Shown here piece by piece: positions 26,731 to 35,571 of a stretch of 64,000 nt of DNA; the first letter of the stretch is position 1, and every line of letters starts with the position of its first letter. The notes beneath the pieces are model-generated. The model was not told the origin of the DNA. It was given only the letters and a program-made list of their open reading frames with translations, and made no database searches. A program made the translations under genes and the position numbers. Source of the DNA: an uncultured Lachnospiraceae bacterium (lineage in GTDB: Bacteria > Bacillota > Clostridia > Lachnospirales > Lachnospiraceae); assembly GCA_910587155.1 (NCBI GenBank), contig CAJULA010000002.1:1-64000 (forward strand), in the 5' to 3' direction.

Positions 26731-27633
26731 TTATAAGTTCTGCAGCTCTTGTTCCGGCTGGTGTTTTGTTACAAGTACATTTTCTATTACTCTGTTTTTT
26801 ACCGACAAGACTTTGAAATGCCAGCCGTCTACGTCCGTCTCAAATGTTTCTTCATCGTCAGGGATTCTGTCCATGCGTGAGATCAGAAAACCGTTCAGCG
26901 TTTCAAAATCCTGTTCTTCAAAGGCAATACCGAACCGCTCTTCCATCTCCTTCAGCGGTGTCAGTCCTTCTATCACATATTCGTTCTCGCTTCTCTCCTC
27001 AATATGTCCTTCTTCTTCGTCATATTCATCCATGATATTACCCACGATCTCTTCCAGAATATCCTCCATGGCTACCAGCCCCGCTGTCTGTCCATATTCA
27101 TCAATAACGATCACCATCTGAATCTTCAGGGCACGCATATTGTGAAACAGCGCGTCAATATTCCTTGTCTCAGGGATAAATCTGGCTTCCCTCACCAGTC
27201 CCTTTATGCTTTTGATCTTTCGTTCCGTTATCGTGGCGCTCTTGCTCGTTTCCCGGGCACGAACCGCATCTTTGAAGTGCAGTATCCCGATAATATGGTC
27301 GATATCGCCGTCATAAACGGGATAGCGGCTTTTATTTTCACCGATAATAAAGGTCAGCGCCTCCTGCAGGGTCATATTGCCGTCAAGCGCTACGATATTT
27401 TTCCGGTGTATCATAATATCCTGTGCCTCTTTGTCACCGAATGCAAAGATGTTGGTAATCATCTCTGCTTCGCTCGCCTGCAGCACGCCCTGCTCGTGCC
27501 CTTCATTGACCATGGAAATGATCTCACTCTCTGTCACATCTCCGTCCATCGCTTTTCCGATTAAGCCTGCAATTCTGGAAAACCCCCGTTTCACAATCCC
27601 GGGTTTCCCGGCAGTAGGCCCGCCATCGTCCAT
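26731..27633 (-). CDS. CorC/HlyC-like CBS-domain protein
   Basis: 300 residues: two CBS domains (about 70-200; motifs DIMIHRKNIVALDGNMTL and VIVIDEYGQTAGLVAMEDILEEIVG) followed by a CorC_HlyC transporter-associated domain. The usual N-terminal DUF21 membrane domain is absent, so this is the soluble CorC form, linked to magnesium or cobalt efflux by relatives. yebC follows directly. Confidence 0.9.
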   Translation of the reverse strand: MDDGGPTAGKPGIVKRGFSRIAGLIGKAMDGDVTESEIISMVNEGHEQGVLQASEAEMITNIFAFGDKEAQDIMIHRKNIVALDGNMTLQEALTFIIGENKSRYPVYDGDIDHIIGILHFKDAVRARETSKSATITERKIKSIKGLVREARFIPETRNIDALFHNMRALKIQMVIVIDEYGQTAGLVAMEDILEEIVGNIMDEYDEEEGHIEERSENEYVIEGLTPLKEMEERFGIAFEEQDFETLNGFLISRMDRIPDDEETFETDVDGWHFKVLSVKNRVIENVLVTKHQPEQELQNL

Positions 27634-27731
27634 TTCGTCATCTCCTCTTTCCCTGACCCTGGTCTGCCATCAGATCAGTCTGCGATTATTCCATTACATA
27701 AAATTCCTATTCCATGAATATAGCATTTTCT

Positions 27732-28652
27732 CTATCTTACGTCAAGAACACCGTTCGTTACTGTCATATGTATGTCCTGTCCGAACGTGGTATAAACCTC
27801 TGCTCCGGCCTCCGTCAATGCCTGATCCATCTTTTTTTCCGCTTCCTGCGCCGTTACCACAACAATACAGGGACTGAGGCAGGCAAGCAACTCTCTGCTC
27901 TTCCCGCCGTCTCTGCCATGACAGGCCGCCTTGTATACATCCACTTCGGGAAGCTCCTCTTCCAGCAATTCTTTCATCCGTTTCTTTTTCGCATCTCCCG
28001 CAAAGAAAAATGTCCTGCCCTCATACTCGGCCAGCAGTGCAATCGAATAATTGTTGGCTTCCTCGTATTCGGCTTCTCTGGGGGGAAAGAGCGTAAGATG
28101 CAGCTTTCCGTAGTCAAACTCCTGTTTTTCCTCCGGAATCAGGACAGACTCCTGTTCCAGCTTCCGGTTCAGTCTGTTCTGCTGGACGGAATCCTTGATA
28201 CAGGCGGTCTGGATGATCTGCCCGACCTCAAAAGTATCCAGCAGCAATCCGGCACCGCCGATATGATCCTTGTCGGGATGGGTCAGAATCATCAGATCTA
28301 TGCGTTCCACATCCAGCGCCTTCAGCTTTTCTGCCAGCGCACCCGCATCCTCCTCCAGTCCCGTATCAATGATTACATTTGTCTCATCGACCTGCAAAAG
28401 AATACTGTCCGCATCGTCCGAGCAGGAAAAAAACCATACATCCAGGCCGCCGCGCTCTCTGTCTGTGACTTTGCCGTCTGCTTCTGCCTTCTCTCCGACG
28501 CCGCGCCCGCCCGGCTCTTCTGTTTCCTCCGCTCTCACATCACGGTCCGCCGGCCCTGCGGTACAGGCGGTCAGGCCGGTGCACAGACAAAGAAATAACA
28601 GGTACACGGCAAGGCGTACCTGTAATCTTTTCTTTCCGTTTTTTCGGTGCAT
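27732..28652 (-). CDS. Lipoprotein metallo-beta-lactamase fold hydrolase (ComEC C-terminal-like)
   Basis: The start is the ATG at 28652 with AAAAGGAG upstream. The 306-residue product has a lipoprotein signal ending LTAC (cysteine near residue 30), a charged linker and an MBL domain with THPDKDHIGG as metal-binding motif, FFAGDAKKKR and KAACHGRDGG. It resembles the hydrolase part of ComEC/Rec2 and related secreted nucleases or phosphodiesterases. It sits outside the cell membrane. It follows mazF by 11 bases. Confidence 0.8.
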   Translation of the reverse strand: MHRKNGKKRLQVRLAVYLLFLCLCTGLTACTAGPADRDVRAEETEEPGGRGVGEKAEADGKVTDRERGGLDVWFFSCSDDADSILLQVDETNVIIDTGLEEDAGALAEKLKALDVERIDLMILTHPDKDHIGGAGLLLDTFEVGQIIQTACIKDSVQQNRLNRKLEQESVLIPEEKQEFDYGKLHLTLFPPREAEYEEANNYSIALLAEYEGRTFFFAGDAKKKRMKELLEEELPEVDVYKAACHGRDGGKSRELLACLSPCIVVVTAQEAEKKMDQALTEAGAEVYTTFGQDIHMTVTNGVLDVR

Positions 28653-28663
28653 TTTGTCTCCTT

Positions 28664-29005
28664 TTATGTATCCAGCTCCAGACTGATCAAAAGCCCTCTG
28701 TTCACTTTTTCCATAATGTCCTGATCCAGATGACATACTTTATCCTTTAACCGTTTCTTGTCTATGGTACGGAGCTGTTCCAGTAATACCACCGAATCTC
28801 TGACCATCTCATAACGGCCGGAATCCAGCTCAATATGTGTCGGCAGCTTCGCCTTATTCATCTTTGATGTAATGGCTGCGCAGATAACCGTCGGGCTGTG
28901 CCGGTTGCCCACATCGTTCTGAACGATCAGCACAGGCCGGATACCGCCCTGTTCGGAACCGATCACAGGTCTCAAATCCGCATAGTATACATCTCCACGT
29001 CTCAT
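28664..29005 (-). CDS. mazF: MazF/PemK-type endoribonuclease toxin
   Basis: 113 residues with the MazF start MRRGDVYYADLRPVIGSEQGG, the conserved RPVLIVQNDVGN and the VVLLEQLRTIDKKRL segment. It cuts RNA at short single-stranded sites and resembles Bacillus EndoA (NdoA). It follows alr by 39 bases, so the usual antitoxin gene between alr and the toxin is absent. Confidence 0.93.
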   Translation of the reverse strand: MRRGDVYYADLRPVIGSEQGGIRPVLIVQNDVGNRHSPTVICAAITSKMNKAKLPTHIELDSGRYEMVRDSVVLLEQLRTIDKKRLKDKVCHLDQDIMEKVNRGLLISLELDT

Positions 29006-29044
29006 ATGATATGCTACACTTCCTTCATTCTAAATATAGCAATA

Positions 29045-30265
29045 TTATTGCCCTTTTTCCGGAAGGTATTCAAAATCTTCATAATAATCTTTCGTTGCCG
29101 TGATACTGCCGCCCTGCAGGTAAACGCGCGGCACCCGCTTGTTGATATCGCAGACCAGCTCATAATTGAAACGGCCTGACAGATCCCCCAGCATCTCAGC
29201 CGTCATCCGCTCCGTTTCATCCTCTCCCAGCAGTACGACCACATCTCCCTCTGCCGCCTCCGGGATCCCTGTCACATCAACCATCATCTGATCCATACAG
29301 ACTCTGCCCAGAATCTGTGCCCGTTTCCCGTGGATCAGCACATATCCCCTGCCTGACAGGCTTCTTGGATAGCCATCCCCATACCCGACAGGAATGGTCG
29401 CCACGCGCACAATATCCGCCGCGGTATAGGTTCCGCCATAGCTGATCTGTGTCCCCGGCTCCACCTCTTTGATATAGATGATATGGCTTTTGAGAGAAAG
29501 GGCCGGCCGCAGAGAGATCACGTCACGCTCCACTTCATCGGAAGGCCACAGTCCATACAGGGAAATACCCGCCCGCGCCATATCCATCCCCGTCTCAGGC
29601 AGACGTATGATACCTGCACTGTTGCAGCAGTGGCGCAGCAAAGGGGAAAGCCCCAATACCCGCTCCACACGCCGCGTAAAAGCCAGGAATCTCTCATACT
29701 GCCCCAGTGCCGCACTTTTGTCCGTCTCATCGGCCTTCGCGAAATGAGTAAAGATACCTTCGATGCGAATCCCCGGATACCGATGCATCACTTCTTCAAT
29801 CAGTGCCAGACCGCTGTCATCGGGACGGATACCGATCCGGGACATTCCCGTATCCACTTTGATATGCACAATCGCTTCCTTTTGGACCCGGCAGGCCGCT
29901 TCTGACAATGCCTGCGCCTGATCGGGCAAAAACAGCGTGCCGCGGATCTCCTGGCGGATCATCTCACTGTAACAATAGGGAAAGGAATACCCCAGTATAA
30001 GGACCGGTTTTTTGACACCGCTTTTTCGCAGTATCATGGCCTCTTCAAATGTCGCGGTGGCAAATCCATACAGATATGACAGCGGCTCCAGTACCCGCGC
30101 AACAGGTACACTGCCATGACCATAACCGTCAGTTTTAATCACTGCCATCAGCTTTGTGCCTTCTGCGAGATTGGCTTTCATTTGCTCCATATTACTCAGA
30201 ATGGCATCCAGATCCACTTCTGCCCATACCCGCGCATAGTTTTTTGGTTTCTCTGTCGTATTCAT
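29045..30265 (-). CDS. alr: Alanine racemase
   Basis: About 406 residues, PLP-dependent conversion of L- to D-alanine for peptidoglycan. The PLP lysine is in LMAVIKTDGYGHGS near residue 42; the catalytic tyrosine region is ISYGGTYTA. The start could be the ATG at 30274, which overlaps the nnrD stop, or the ATG at 30265, preferred here because GGAGG is at workable distance. Translational coupling with nnrD is likely. mazF follows. Confidence 0.95.
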   Translation of the reverse strand: MNTTEKPKNYARVWAEVDLDAILSNMEQMKANLAEGTKLMAVIKTDGYGHGSVPVARVLEPLSYLYGFATATFEEAMILRKSGVKKPVLILGYSFPYCYSEMIRQEIRGTLFLPDQAQALSEAACRVQKEAIVHIKVDTGMSRIGIRPDDSGLALIEEVMHRYPGIRIEGIFTHFAKADETDKSAALGQYERFLAFTRRVERVLGLSPLLRHCCNSAGIIRLPETGMDMARAGISLYGLWPSDEVERDVISLRPALSLKSHIIYIKEVEPGTQISYGGTYTAADIVRVATIPVGYGDGYPRSLSGRGYVLIHGKRAQILGRVCMDQMMVDVTGIPEAAEGDVVVLLGEDETERMTAEMLGDLSGRFNYELVCDINKRVPRVYLQGGSITATKDYYEDFEYLPEKGQ

Positions 30266-30270
30266 AAAAG

Positions 30271-31836
30271 TCATAACCCTCCAATTATAAGCCCCTCACA
30301 ATCCTGCCCTCTCCCCGTCCCGCAGAATTCTTGTTTCTCTGCAAGTACCTGCGGCAGCGCGTCCAAAAGATCGCGCGCCATGACGCTGTAAGCTGTTTTT
30401 TCCGCAGAGGCCCGGTTTCCCGCAAGACCATGAAGATAGACCGCCATACTGGCAGCCTCCATGCCCTGCATCCCCTGTGCCAGCAGGCCGGACAGCATAC
30501 CGGACAGTACGTCACCGCTGCCCCCGGTAGCCATACCGTTATCACCGGATGTATTGATGTAAATCTGCCCCGCCGGATCTGCCACTACGGTTCTGGCATC
30601 TTTGCATACCAGAATCACCTGACAGGCCGCAGCGTAACCGGCAGCGGAAGATAGGATATCTTCCTTACAACATTTTATGTTCTTTTTCGTCAACCGTGAA
30701 AATTCACCCATATGAGGTGTAAAATATACAGGGCGGCCGGCTGCTCCCTCCCTGATCCACTCCGGATGGACAGCCAGAATATTCAGTCCGTCCGCATCCA
30801 CGACCAGTGGCAGACGGCAGTGCTTCCATACGTATTCCATAATCCGGCAGGCCCTCTCTTTGGTGCCGATGCCGGGGCCAATCACCACGCAGTCTGCCCA
30901 GTTGAGCCCTTCCTCCAGTGCTTCCCCCGGAAAATCCGCCCCATACGTATCCACAATTGCCTCCGGCACACCCTGCATCAGCCCGATCCGATTATCCCCG
31001 CCAGTCAGGACACGGACAAGTCCGGCGCCGACACGGTAAGCGCCCAGCACCGCGAACTGACAGGCTCCATACATGCGCTCATTGCCCGCAATCACAAATA
31101 CTTTCCCAAAGCTTCCTTTATTGCCGTCTTCTTTTCTTATGGGCAGACGGGCCAGATCCTCTCTGTCATACAGAAAAGCCGCCGGTTTTTCCAGACCTTC
31201 CCGATAAGTGATGCCTATCCTTTTACATACGGTCTCTCCCGCACAGGAAGCGCCCGGATAAAGGACCAGCCCCAGTTTCGCATAGCCAAAGGTGACGGTC
31301 AGATCTGCGGCTACCGCCACTCCCATGACAGTCCCGGTATCCGCATGAATGCCCGAGGGAATGTCCGCAGATACCACAAACGCAGAGGAAGCATTGATAT
31401 AGCCAATCATCTCCGCATACCTTCCCGTCACTGCCCGGTTCAGGCCGATCCCGAGCAACGCATCCACGATAACGTCAAACTCTCCTTCCGGAACACTGCT
31501 GCCAATCAGGACTCCCAGATTTTCCAGTATTCTGATCTGGGTATCGGTCTCCCCGGAGCAGTGGGTTCTTTCTCCTGCCAGCACATAAGAAACCGGATAG
31601 CCATATTCCTCCAGAATACGCCCCGCTGCAAACCCGTCCCCGCCGTTATTACCGCTTCCGGCCAGAATCAGCACCCTGCTCTTTTTACCGTTCAAAGAAC
31701 AGGAAAACCGCCGGATAATCTCCCCTGCCAGAGCACCGGCCGCTCTCTCCATAAGAACCAGTGAAGGGATGCCTGTCATCTCCGCAGCCGCTTTGTCGTA
31801 CGCTTTCATCTGCCTGCTGTTTACAATATATTTCAT
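30271..31836 (-). CDS. nnrD: Bifunctional NAD(P)H-hydrate epimerase/dehydratase
   Basis: 521 residues joining the epimerase domain (about 1-215; LAGSGNNGGDGFAAGRIL) and the ADP-dependent dehydratase (about 220-510; VIGPGIGT, TPHMGEFSRL, GSGDVLSGMLSGLL). It repairs hydrated NADH and NADPH. The stop overlaps the alr start region (ATGA). Its leader holds a palindromic hairpin and a GGGAGG...TGCGGAACT motif. Confidence 0.95.
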   Translation of the reverse strand: MKYIVNSRQMKAYDKAAAEMTGIPSLVLMERAAGALAGEIIRRFSCSLNGKKSRVLILAGSGNNGGDGFAAGRILEEYGYPVSYVLAGERTHCSGETDTQIRILENLGVLIGSSVPEGEFDVIVDALLGIGLNRAVTGRYAEMIGYINASSAFVVSADIPSGIHADTGTVMGVAVAADLTVTFGYAKLGLVLYPGASCAGETVCKRIGITYREGLEKPAAFLYDREDLARLPIRKEDGNKGSFGKVFVIAGNERMYGACQFAVLGAYRVGAGLVRVLTGGDNRIGLMQGVPEAIVDTYGADFPGEALEEGLNWADCVVIGPGIGTKERACRIMEYVWKHCRLPLVVDADGLNILAVHPEWIREGAAGRPVYFTPHMGEFSRLTKKNIKCCKEDILSSAAGYAAACQVILVCKDARTVVADPAGQIYINTSGDNGMATGGSGDVLSGMLSGLLAQGMQGMEAASMAVYLHGLAGNRASAEKTAYSVMARDLLDALPQVLAEKQEFCGTGRGQDCEGLIIGGL

Positions 31837-31849
31837 AGTTACTTATTCC

Positions 31850-31869
31850 AGTTCCGCATATTCCCTCCC
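31850..31869 (-). promoter_or_regulatory. GGGAGGGAATATGCGGAACT motif upstream of nnrD
   Basis: The motif lies 14-33 bases before the nnrD start. It matches 18 of 19 bases of the copies upstream of dnaG and the core of the one at argH. Confidence 0.45.
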
Positions 31870-31930
31870 AGACCCTTTCCCACGAATCAATTCCCGTTCG
31901 CTTCGCGTCCGCGTATTGATTCAGGGTCTG
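31869..31930 (-). other. Large palindromic hairpin in the nnrD leader
   Basis: CAGACCCT (31869-31876) pairs with AGGGTCTG (31923-31930), and GAATCAAT (31884-31891) with ATTGATTC (31915-31922). A seven-base bulge lies on one side and the loop is GC-rich with its own CGCGAAGCG mini-hairpin. No U-tract follows, so it is a leader structure or mobile palindrome rather than a terminator. Confidence 0.6.
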
Positions 31931-31954
31931 TCGGGCTTATGCTGTTTTTTTCTG

Positions 31955-31993
31955 TTTGAAAAATGCGCCAAAGCAATTATCCTCTGACGCATT
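31955..31993 (-). terminator. Rho-independent terminator after the coiled-coil gene
   Basis: AATGCGCCA (31962-31970) pairs with TGACGCATT (31985-31993), nine pairs with one G-U, followed on the minus strand by TTTTC. It lies about 20 bases after the stop at 32014. Confidence 0.7.
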
Positions 31994-32013
31994 CTGCCGC
32001 AGCAGCCGCCGCG

Positions 32014-32670
32014 TTATTTATCTTTTTTTCCTTCGGGACGATGCTGGGCCGGATTATATTCCATATCAAATATCTCGATCACCCTGGAGCCGAAAATATC
32101 ATGCATATAAGAATATAATTCAAAATTTACGGTCTCACTGTCCTGCTTTTTCAGAACCTGTTTTTTCAATTCAATCCTTGTCTTTGTCAGCCAGTCGTCA
32201 ATTTCATGGATCACCTTTGTATTCTGTCTCAGCCTGTCATAGCACAGATCCATGGTCGCCAGCATCAGTCTGTAATTCACATCGTCGATTTCTCTGGGCA
32301 GTTCCAGATTCTCGTCCCGATACCGACTCATTTTCAGATTGCACTCTTCGATCAGGCGCCTGCTCTCATCCATCTTTTTGTCAACCAAGGGGTCCTCATT
32401 TTCAATCTCGTCCATGGAGGCTACGATATTTTCCATCAGCTTCTTTTTCACACGATGGATATCCTTCAGTTCATTGTTGACTTTTCCCTGACGCTTCAGA
32501 AGTTCATTCAGCTTTTCTGTCAGGCGCATAATTTCCGTCGTAGTGCCCAGGCGCGCGATCAGCTTGTGCCACTTGTTGTCCAGTGTCAGAATGGGTATCT
32601 TTTTACCTTCCAGCGCTGCTCTGTATTTGGTGTCATCCCGTCTGTTCCCCTTTTTTTTCTTCCCTATCAT
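32014..32670 (-). CDS. Conserved coiled-coil protein of unknown function
   Basis: 218 residues, highly charged with Lys/Glu-rich heptads between about residues 50 and 120, suggesting coiled coil. Starts MIGKKKKGNRRDD; later LARLGTTTEIMRLTEKLNELLKRQ-like helical parts and an end PEGKKDK. No membrane segment or enzyme motif. It lies eight bases after rex and is probably co-transcribed. Function unknown. Confidence 0.65.
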   Translation of the reverse strand: MIGKKKKGNRRDDTKYRAALEGKKIPILTLDNKWHKLIARLGTTTEIMRLTEKLNELLKRQGKVNNELKDIHRVKKKLMENIVASMDEIENEDPLVDKKMDESRRLIEECNLKMSRYRDENLELPREIDDVNYRLMLATMDLCYDRLRQNTKVIHEIDDWLTKTRIELKKQVLKKQDSETVNFELYSYMHDIFGSRVIEIFDMEYNPAQHRPEGKKDK

Positions 32671-32678
32671 TGATCCCC

Positions 32679-33320
32679 CTACCCCTTTTGCTTTTCATAG
32701 CAGCTGATCGTATAAGAAAGTTTCATCAGGCTGTCTGAGAGGTGTACATTTTCCACCTGAACCCCTTCCGGCACCTGCAGATCCACATGGGCAAAATTCC
32801 AGATCGCTTTGATCCCACAGCCGATCAGGCGGTCTGCCACCTCTACCGCACTGTGCTTGGGAATGGTCAGCACCGCGATATCTATATTCCGCTCCCGTAT
32901 CCGCTGCTCCACCAGTTCCATCGGCTCCACTTCCAGATTTCTCACCCGCATGCCAAACAACTTCGGATCAATGTCAAAGATCCCCTGCATGATAAAGCCT
33001 CTTTTTTCAAAGTTCATATAATTGGCAAGCGCCTGCCCCAGATGTCCCGCACCGATGATAATCAGATGGTGATGCTGATCCAGCCCCAGTATCCTGCCGA
33101 TCTCTTCGTATAAATATTCTACATTATACCCGTAACCCTGTTGACCAAAGCCGCCGAAATTATTAAAATCCTGTCTGATCTGGGAAGCCGTCACCTGCAT
33201 CCGCCTGCTCAGATCCTGAGAGGAAATACGTTCCACCCCTTCGTCTCTGAGCTCCCCAAGATACCGGAAATATCTCGGCAGCCTGCCTATGACCGCCTGT
33301 GAAATTCCTTTTCCTTCCAT
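32679..33320 (-). CDS. rex: Redox-sensing transcriptional repressor Rex
   Basis: 213 residues from the ATG at 33320; a TTG at 33341 with AAGGAT upstream is an alternative. Winged-helix domain first (PRYFRYLGELRDEGVERISS, VTASQIRQDFNNFGGFGQQGYGYN), then an NAD-binding Rossmann domain (IIIGAGHLGQALANY). It represses fermentation and energy genes when NADH is low. Its own promoter overlaps a Rex-type operator, so it is likely autoregulated. Confidence 0.95.
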   Translation of the reverse strand: MEGKGISQAVIGRLPRYFRYLGELRDEGVERISSQDLSRRMQVTASQIRQDFNNFGGFGQQGYGYNVEYLYEEIGRILGLDQHHHLIIIGAGHLGQALANYMNFEKRGFIMQGIFDIDPKLFGMRVRNLEVEPMELVEQRIRERNIDIAVLTIPKHSAVEVADRLIGCGIKAIWNFAHVDLQVPEGVQVENVHLSDSLMKLSYTISCYEKQKG

Positions 33321-33384
33321 CTTGTATTGCCCCCAATACAAATCTATCCTTTTTGCCCTGTATTTTCCTGCCTGCTTTTGTTTT

Positions 33385-33413
33385 ATTATATCCGGTTGTT
33401 AAATTCCTGTCAA
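33385..33413 (-). promoter_or_regulatory. rex promoter with overlapping Rex operator
   Basis: Minus-strand TTGACA (33408-33413), 17-base spacer and TATAAT (33385-33390). The sequence TTGACAGGAATTTAACAA (33396-33413) fits the Rex site form TTGTTAA-N4-TTAACAA: one half is perfect, the other keeps TTG and partial identity. Confidence 0.75.
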
Positions 33414-33627
33414 TGATATGGGAAGAAATCAACACAATACAACCCGGGATCCGACACCATGCAGCAAGTGCATGGCGCGGGTATGAAAAGTAACGGGATC
33501 TGTTACATCATAACGCTCTTGTATTTATTGCCCGTTTCCTATAGAATAAAGAAGGTTGTAATCAGAAATCAACCCGCCACAGACAATGTTCTGTCACCTT
33601 AAACTATCACTTACGGAGGAATGATCC

Positions 33628-35571
33628 ATGATCCTGTCCTGTCAGAATATCAGAAAACAATTCGGAGACACTGTCATACTCGACCACTGCTCCTTTCATA
33701 TAGAAGACTGCGAAAAAGCCGCCATTGTGGGAATTAACGGCGCAGGCAAGACCACTCTCCTGCGCATCATCACAGGGGAGCTGGAAGCCGATGAGGGAAT
33801 CTGTACGCTTTCCCGCGGAAAACGACTGGGATATCTGCCCCAGCTTGTGACCTTTGACAGTGAGCGCACGATTTATGAAGAGCTTCTCTCTGTAAAAGAA
33901 GAGCTGACTCTTCTGGAAACGCAGATCCGTGAGGCGGAACGGCAGATGAAGCACACATCCGGCAGTGAACTGGACGCACTGATGGATTCCTATGCTTCCC
34001 TGACCCATCAGTTTGAACAGGAAAACGGCTATGCTTACAAAAGTGAGCTGACCGGGGTGCTGAAAGGTCTGGGTTTTTCCGAAGAGGAGTTTTCCAAAAA
34101 GATTGTCACTCTCTCCGGCGGTCAGAAGACCCGTGTGGCACTGGGCAGACTTCTGCTCCAGAAACCGGATCTGATCCTGCTGGATGAGCCTACCAATCAT
34201 CTGGACATGACCTCCATCGCCTGGTTGGAGACGTATCTGATGAATTATAAAGGCGCGGTGCTGATCGTCTCTCACGACCGCTACTTTCTGGACCGTGTGG
34301 CCGCAAAGATCATTGAAATCGATCAGACAAAGGCTGCCGTCTTTTCCGGCAACTATTCAGACTATGCCATAAAAAAGGAAGCACTGCGCATCGCCGCATG
34401 GAACGCTTATCAGAATCAGCAAAGAGAAATACACCACCAGGAAGAAGTCATCGAAAAACTGCGGTCTTTTAACAGGGAAAAATCCATCCGACGGGCTGAA
34501 AGCAGGGAAAAGCTGCTGCAGAAAATGGATGTCATCGACAGACCCACCCAGGCCCGGACCGATATGAAAATCCGCCTGACACCCCGGATTCTCAGCGGAA
34601 ATGACGTCCTGTCAGTATCTTCCCTGTCCAAATCCTTTGACGGCCTCACACTCTTTCACAATCTGGACTTTGCGCTCAGGCGTGGAGAACATGTGGCAGT
34701 TATCGGCAACAATGGCACCGGCAAGACTACAATCCTCAAAATCATCAACGATCTTCTGCCGGCAGATGCAGGAAGCATCCGGCTGGGAACAGGCGTACAG
34801 ATCGGCTATTATGATCAGGAACATCATGTGCTGCATGAAGATAAGACATTGTTTGAGGAAATCTCAGATGCCTATCCGTCCCTGACCAACACGGAAATCC
34901 GCAATACTCTGGCTGCCTTCCTCTTTACCGGAGAGGATGTCTTTAAACGGATCCGCGATCTCAGCGGCGGCGAAAGAGGACGCGTCTCCCTTGCCAAACT
35001 GATGCTTTCCGAAGCCAATTTCCTCATTCTGGATGAGCCTACCAACCATCTGGACATTATGTCACGGGAGATACTGGAAGACGCCCTAAACCACTACGAG
35101 GGCACGGTTTTGTACGTCTCCCATGACAGATATTTTATCAACCGCACGGCTCACCGCATTTTGGAACTGTCGGAGCAGTGCTTTACGGGCTATCTGGGTA
35201 ATTATGATTACTATCTGCAGAAAAAAGAAGAAATGCTGTCATCCCGGGAAGCCCTGGACCCATCTGCGTCCCATCCCGATGCGGATACCGAATCCAAACT
35301 GGACTGGAAAAATCAGCGGCAGCAGCAGGCCCGGAAAAGAAAACGGGAAAATGATCTGAAAAAAACAGAAGATACCATCGAAGCACTGGAGCTTCGCAAT
35401 GAAGAACTGGATATGCTGATGGCTCTGCCGGAAAACTGCAGCAATGTGGAAGTCCTGACCGGTCTTGCCAATGAAAAAGAGGATAACCTGCAAAAACTGG
35501 ATACCCTCTACAAAAAATGGGAAATGCTGGAAGAAGAGGCCGGTGTTACATCGCCTCCAGTGTCTTCCTGA
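33628..35571 (+). CDS. ABC-F family ATP-binding protein
   Basis: 647 residues with two ATP-binding domains and no membrane segments. First Walker A GINGAGKTT, signature LSGGQKTRVALG, Walker B LILLDEPTNHLD. Second Walker A GNNGTGKTT, signature LSGGERGRVSLAK, Walker B LILDEPTNHLD. The C-terminus (about 560-640) is a charged coiled coil. Such proteins act on the ribosome, either in translation control or antibiotic protection; the subtype is not clear. The GGAGG site is eight bases before the start. A promoter TTGTAT/TAGAAT with 17-base spacing lies at 33521-33549. It overlaps icd convergently by 26 bases. Confidence 0.9.
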   Translation: MILSCQNIRKQFGDTVILDHCSFHIEDCEKAAIVGINGAGKTTLLRIITGELEADEGICTLSRGKRLGYLPQLVTFDSERTIYEELLSVKEELTLLETQIREAERQMKHTSGSELDALMDSYASLTHQFEQENGYAYKSELTGVLKGLGFSEEEFSKKIVTLSGGQKTRVALGRLLLQKPDLILLDEPTNHLDMTSIAWLETYLMNYKGAVLIVSHDRYFLDRVAAKIIEIDQTKAAVFSGNYSDYAIKKEALRIAAWNAYQNQQREIHHQEEVIEKLRSFNREKSIRRAESREKLLQKMDVIDRPTQARTDMKIRLTPRILSGNDVLSVSSLSKSFDGLTLFHNLDFALRRGEHVAVIGNNGTGKTTILKIINDLLPADAGSIRLGTGVQIGYYDQEHHVLHEDKTLFEEISDAYPSLTNTEIRNTLAAFLFTGEDVFKRIRDLSGGERGRVSLAKLMLSEANFLILDEPTNHLDIMSREILEDALNHYEGTVLYVSHDRYFINRTAHRILELSEQCFTGYLGNYDYYLQKKEEMLSSREALDPSASHPDADTESKLDWKNQRQQQARKRKRENDLKKTEDTIEALELRNEELDMLMALPENCSNVEVLTGLANEKEDNLQKLDTLYKKWEMLEEEAGVTSPPVSS

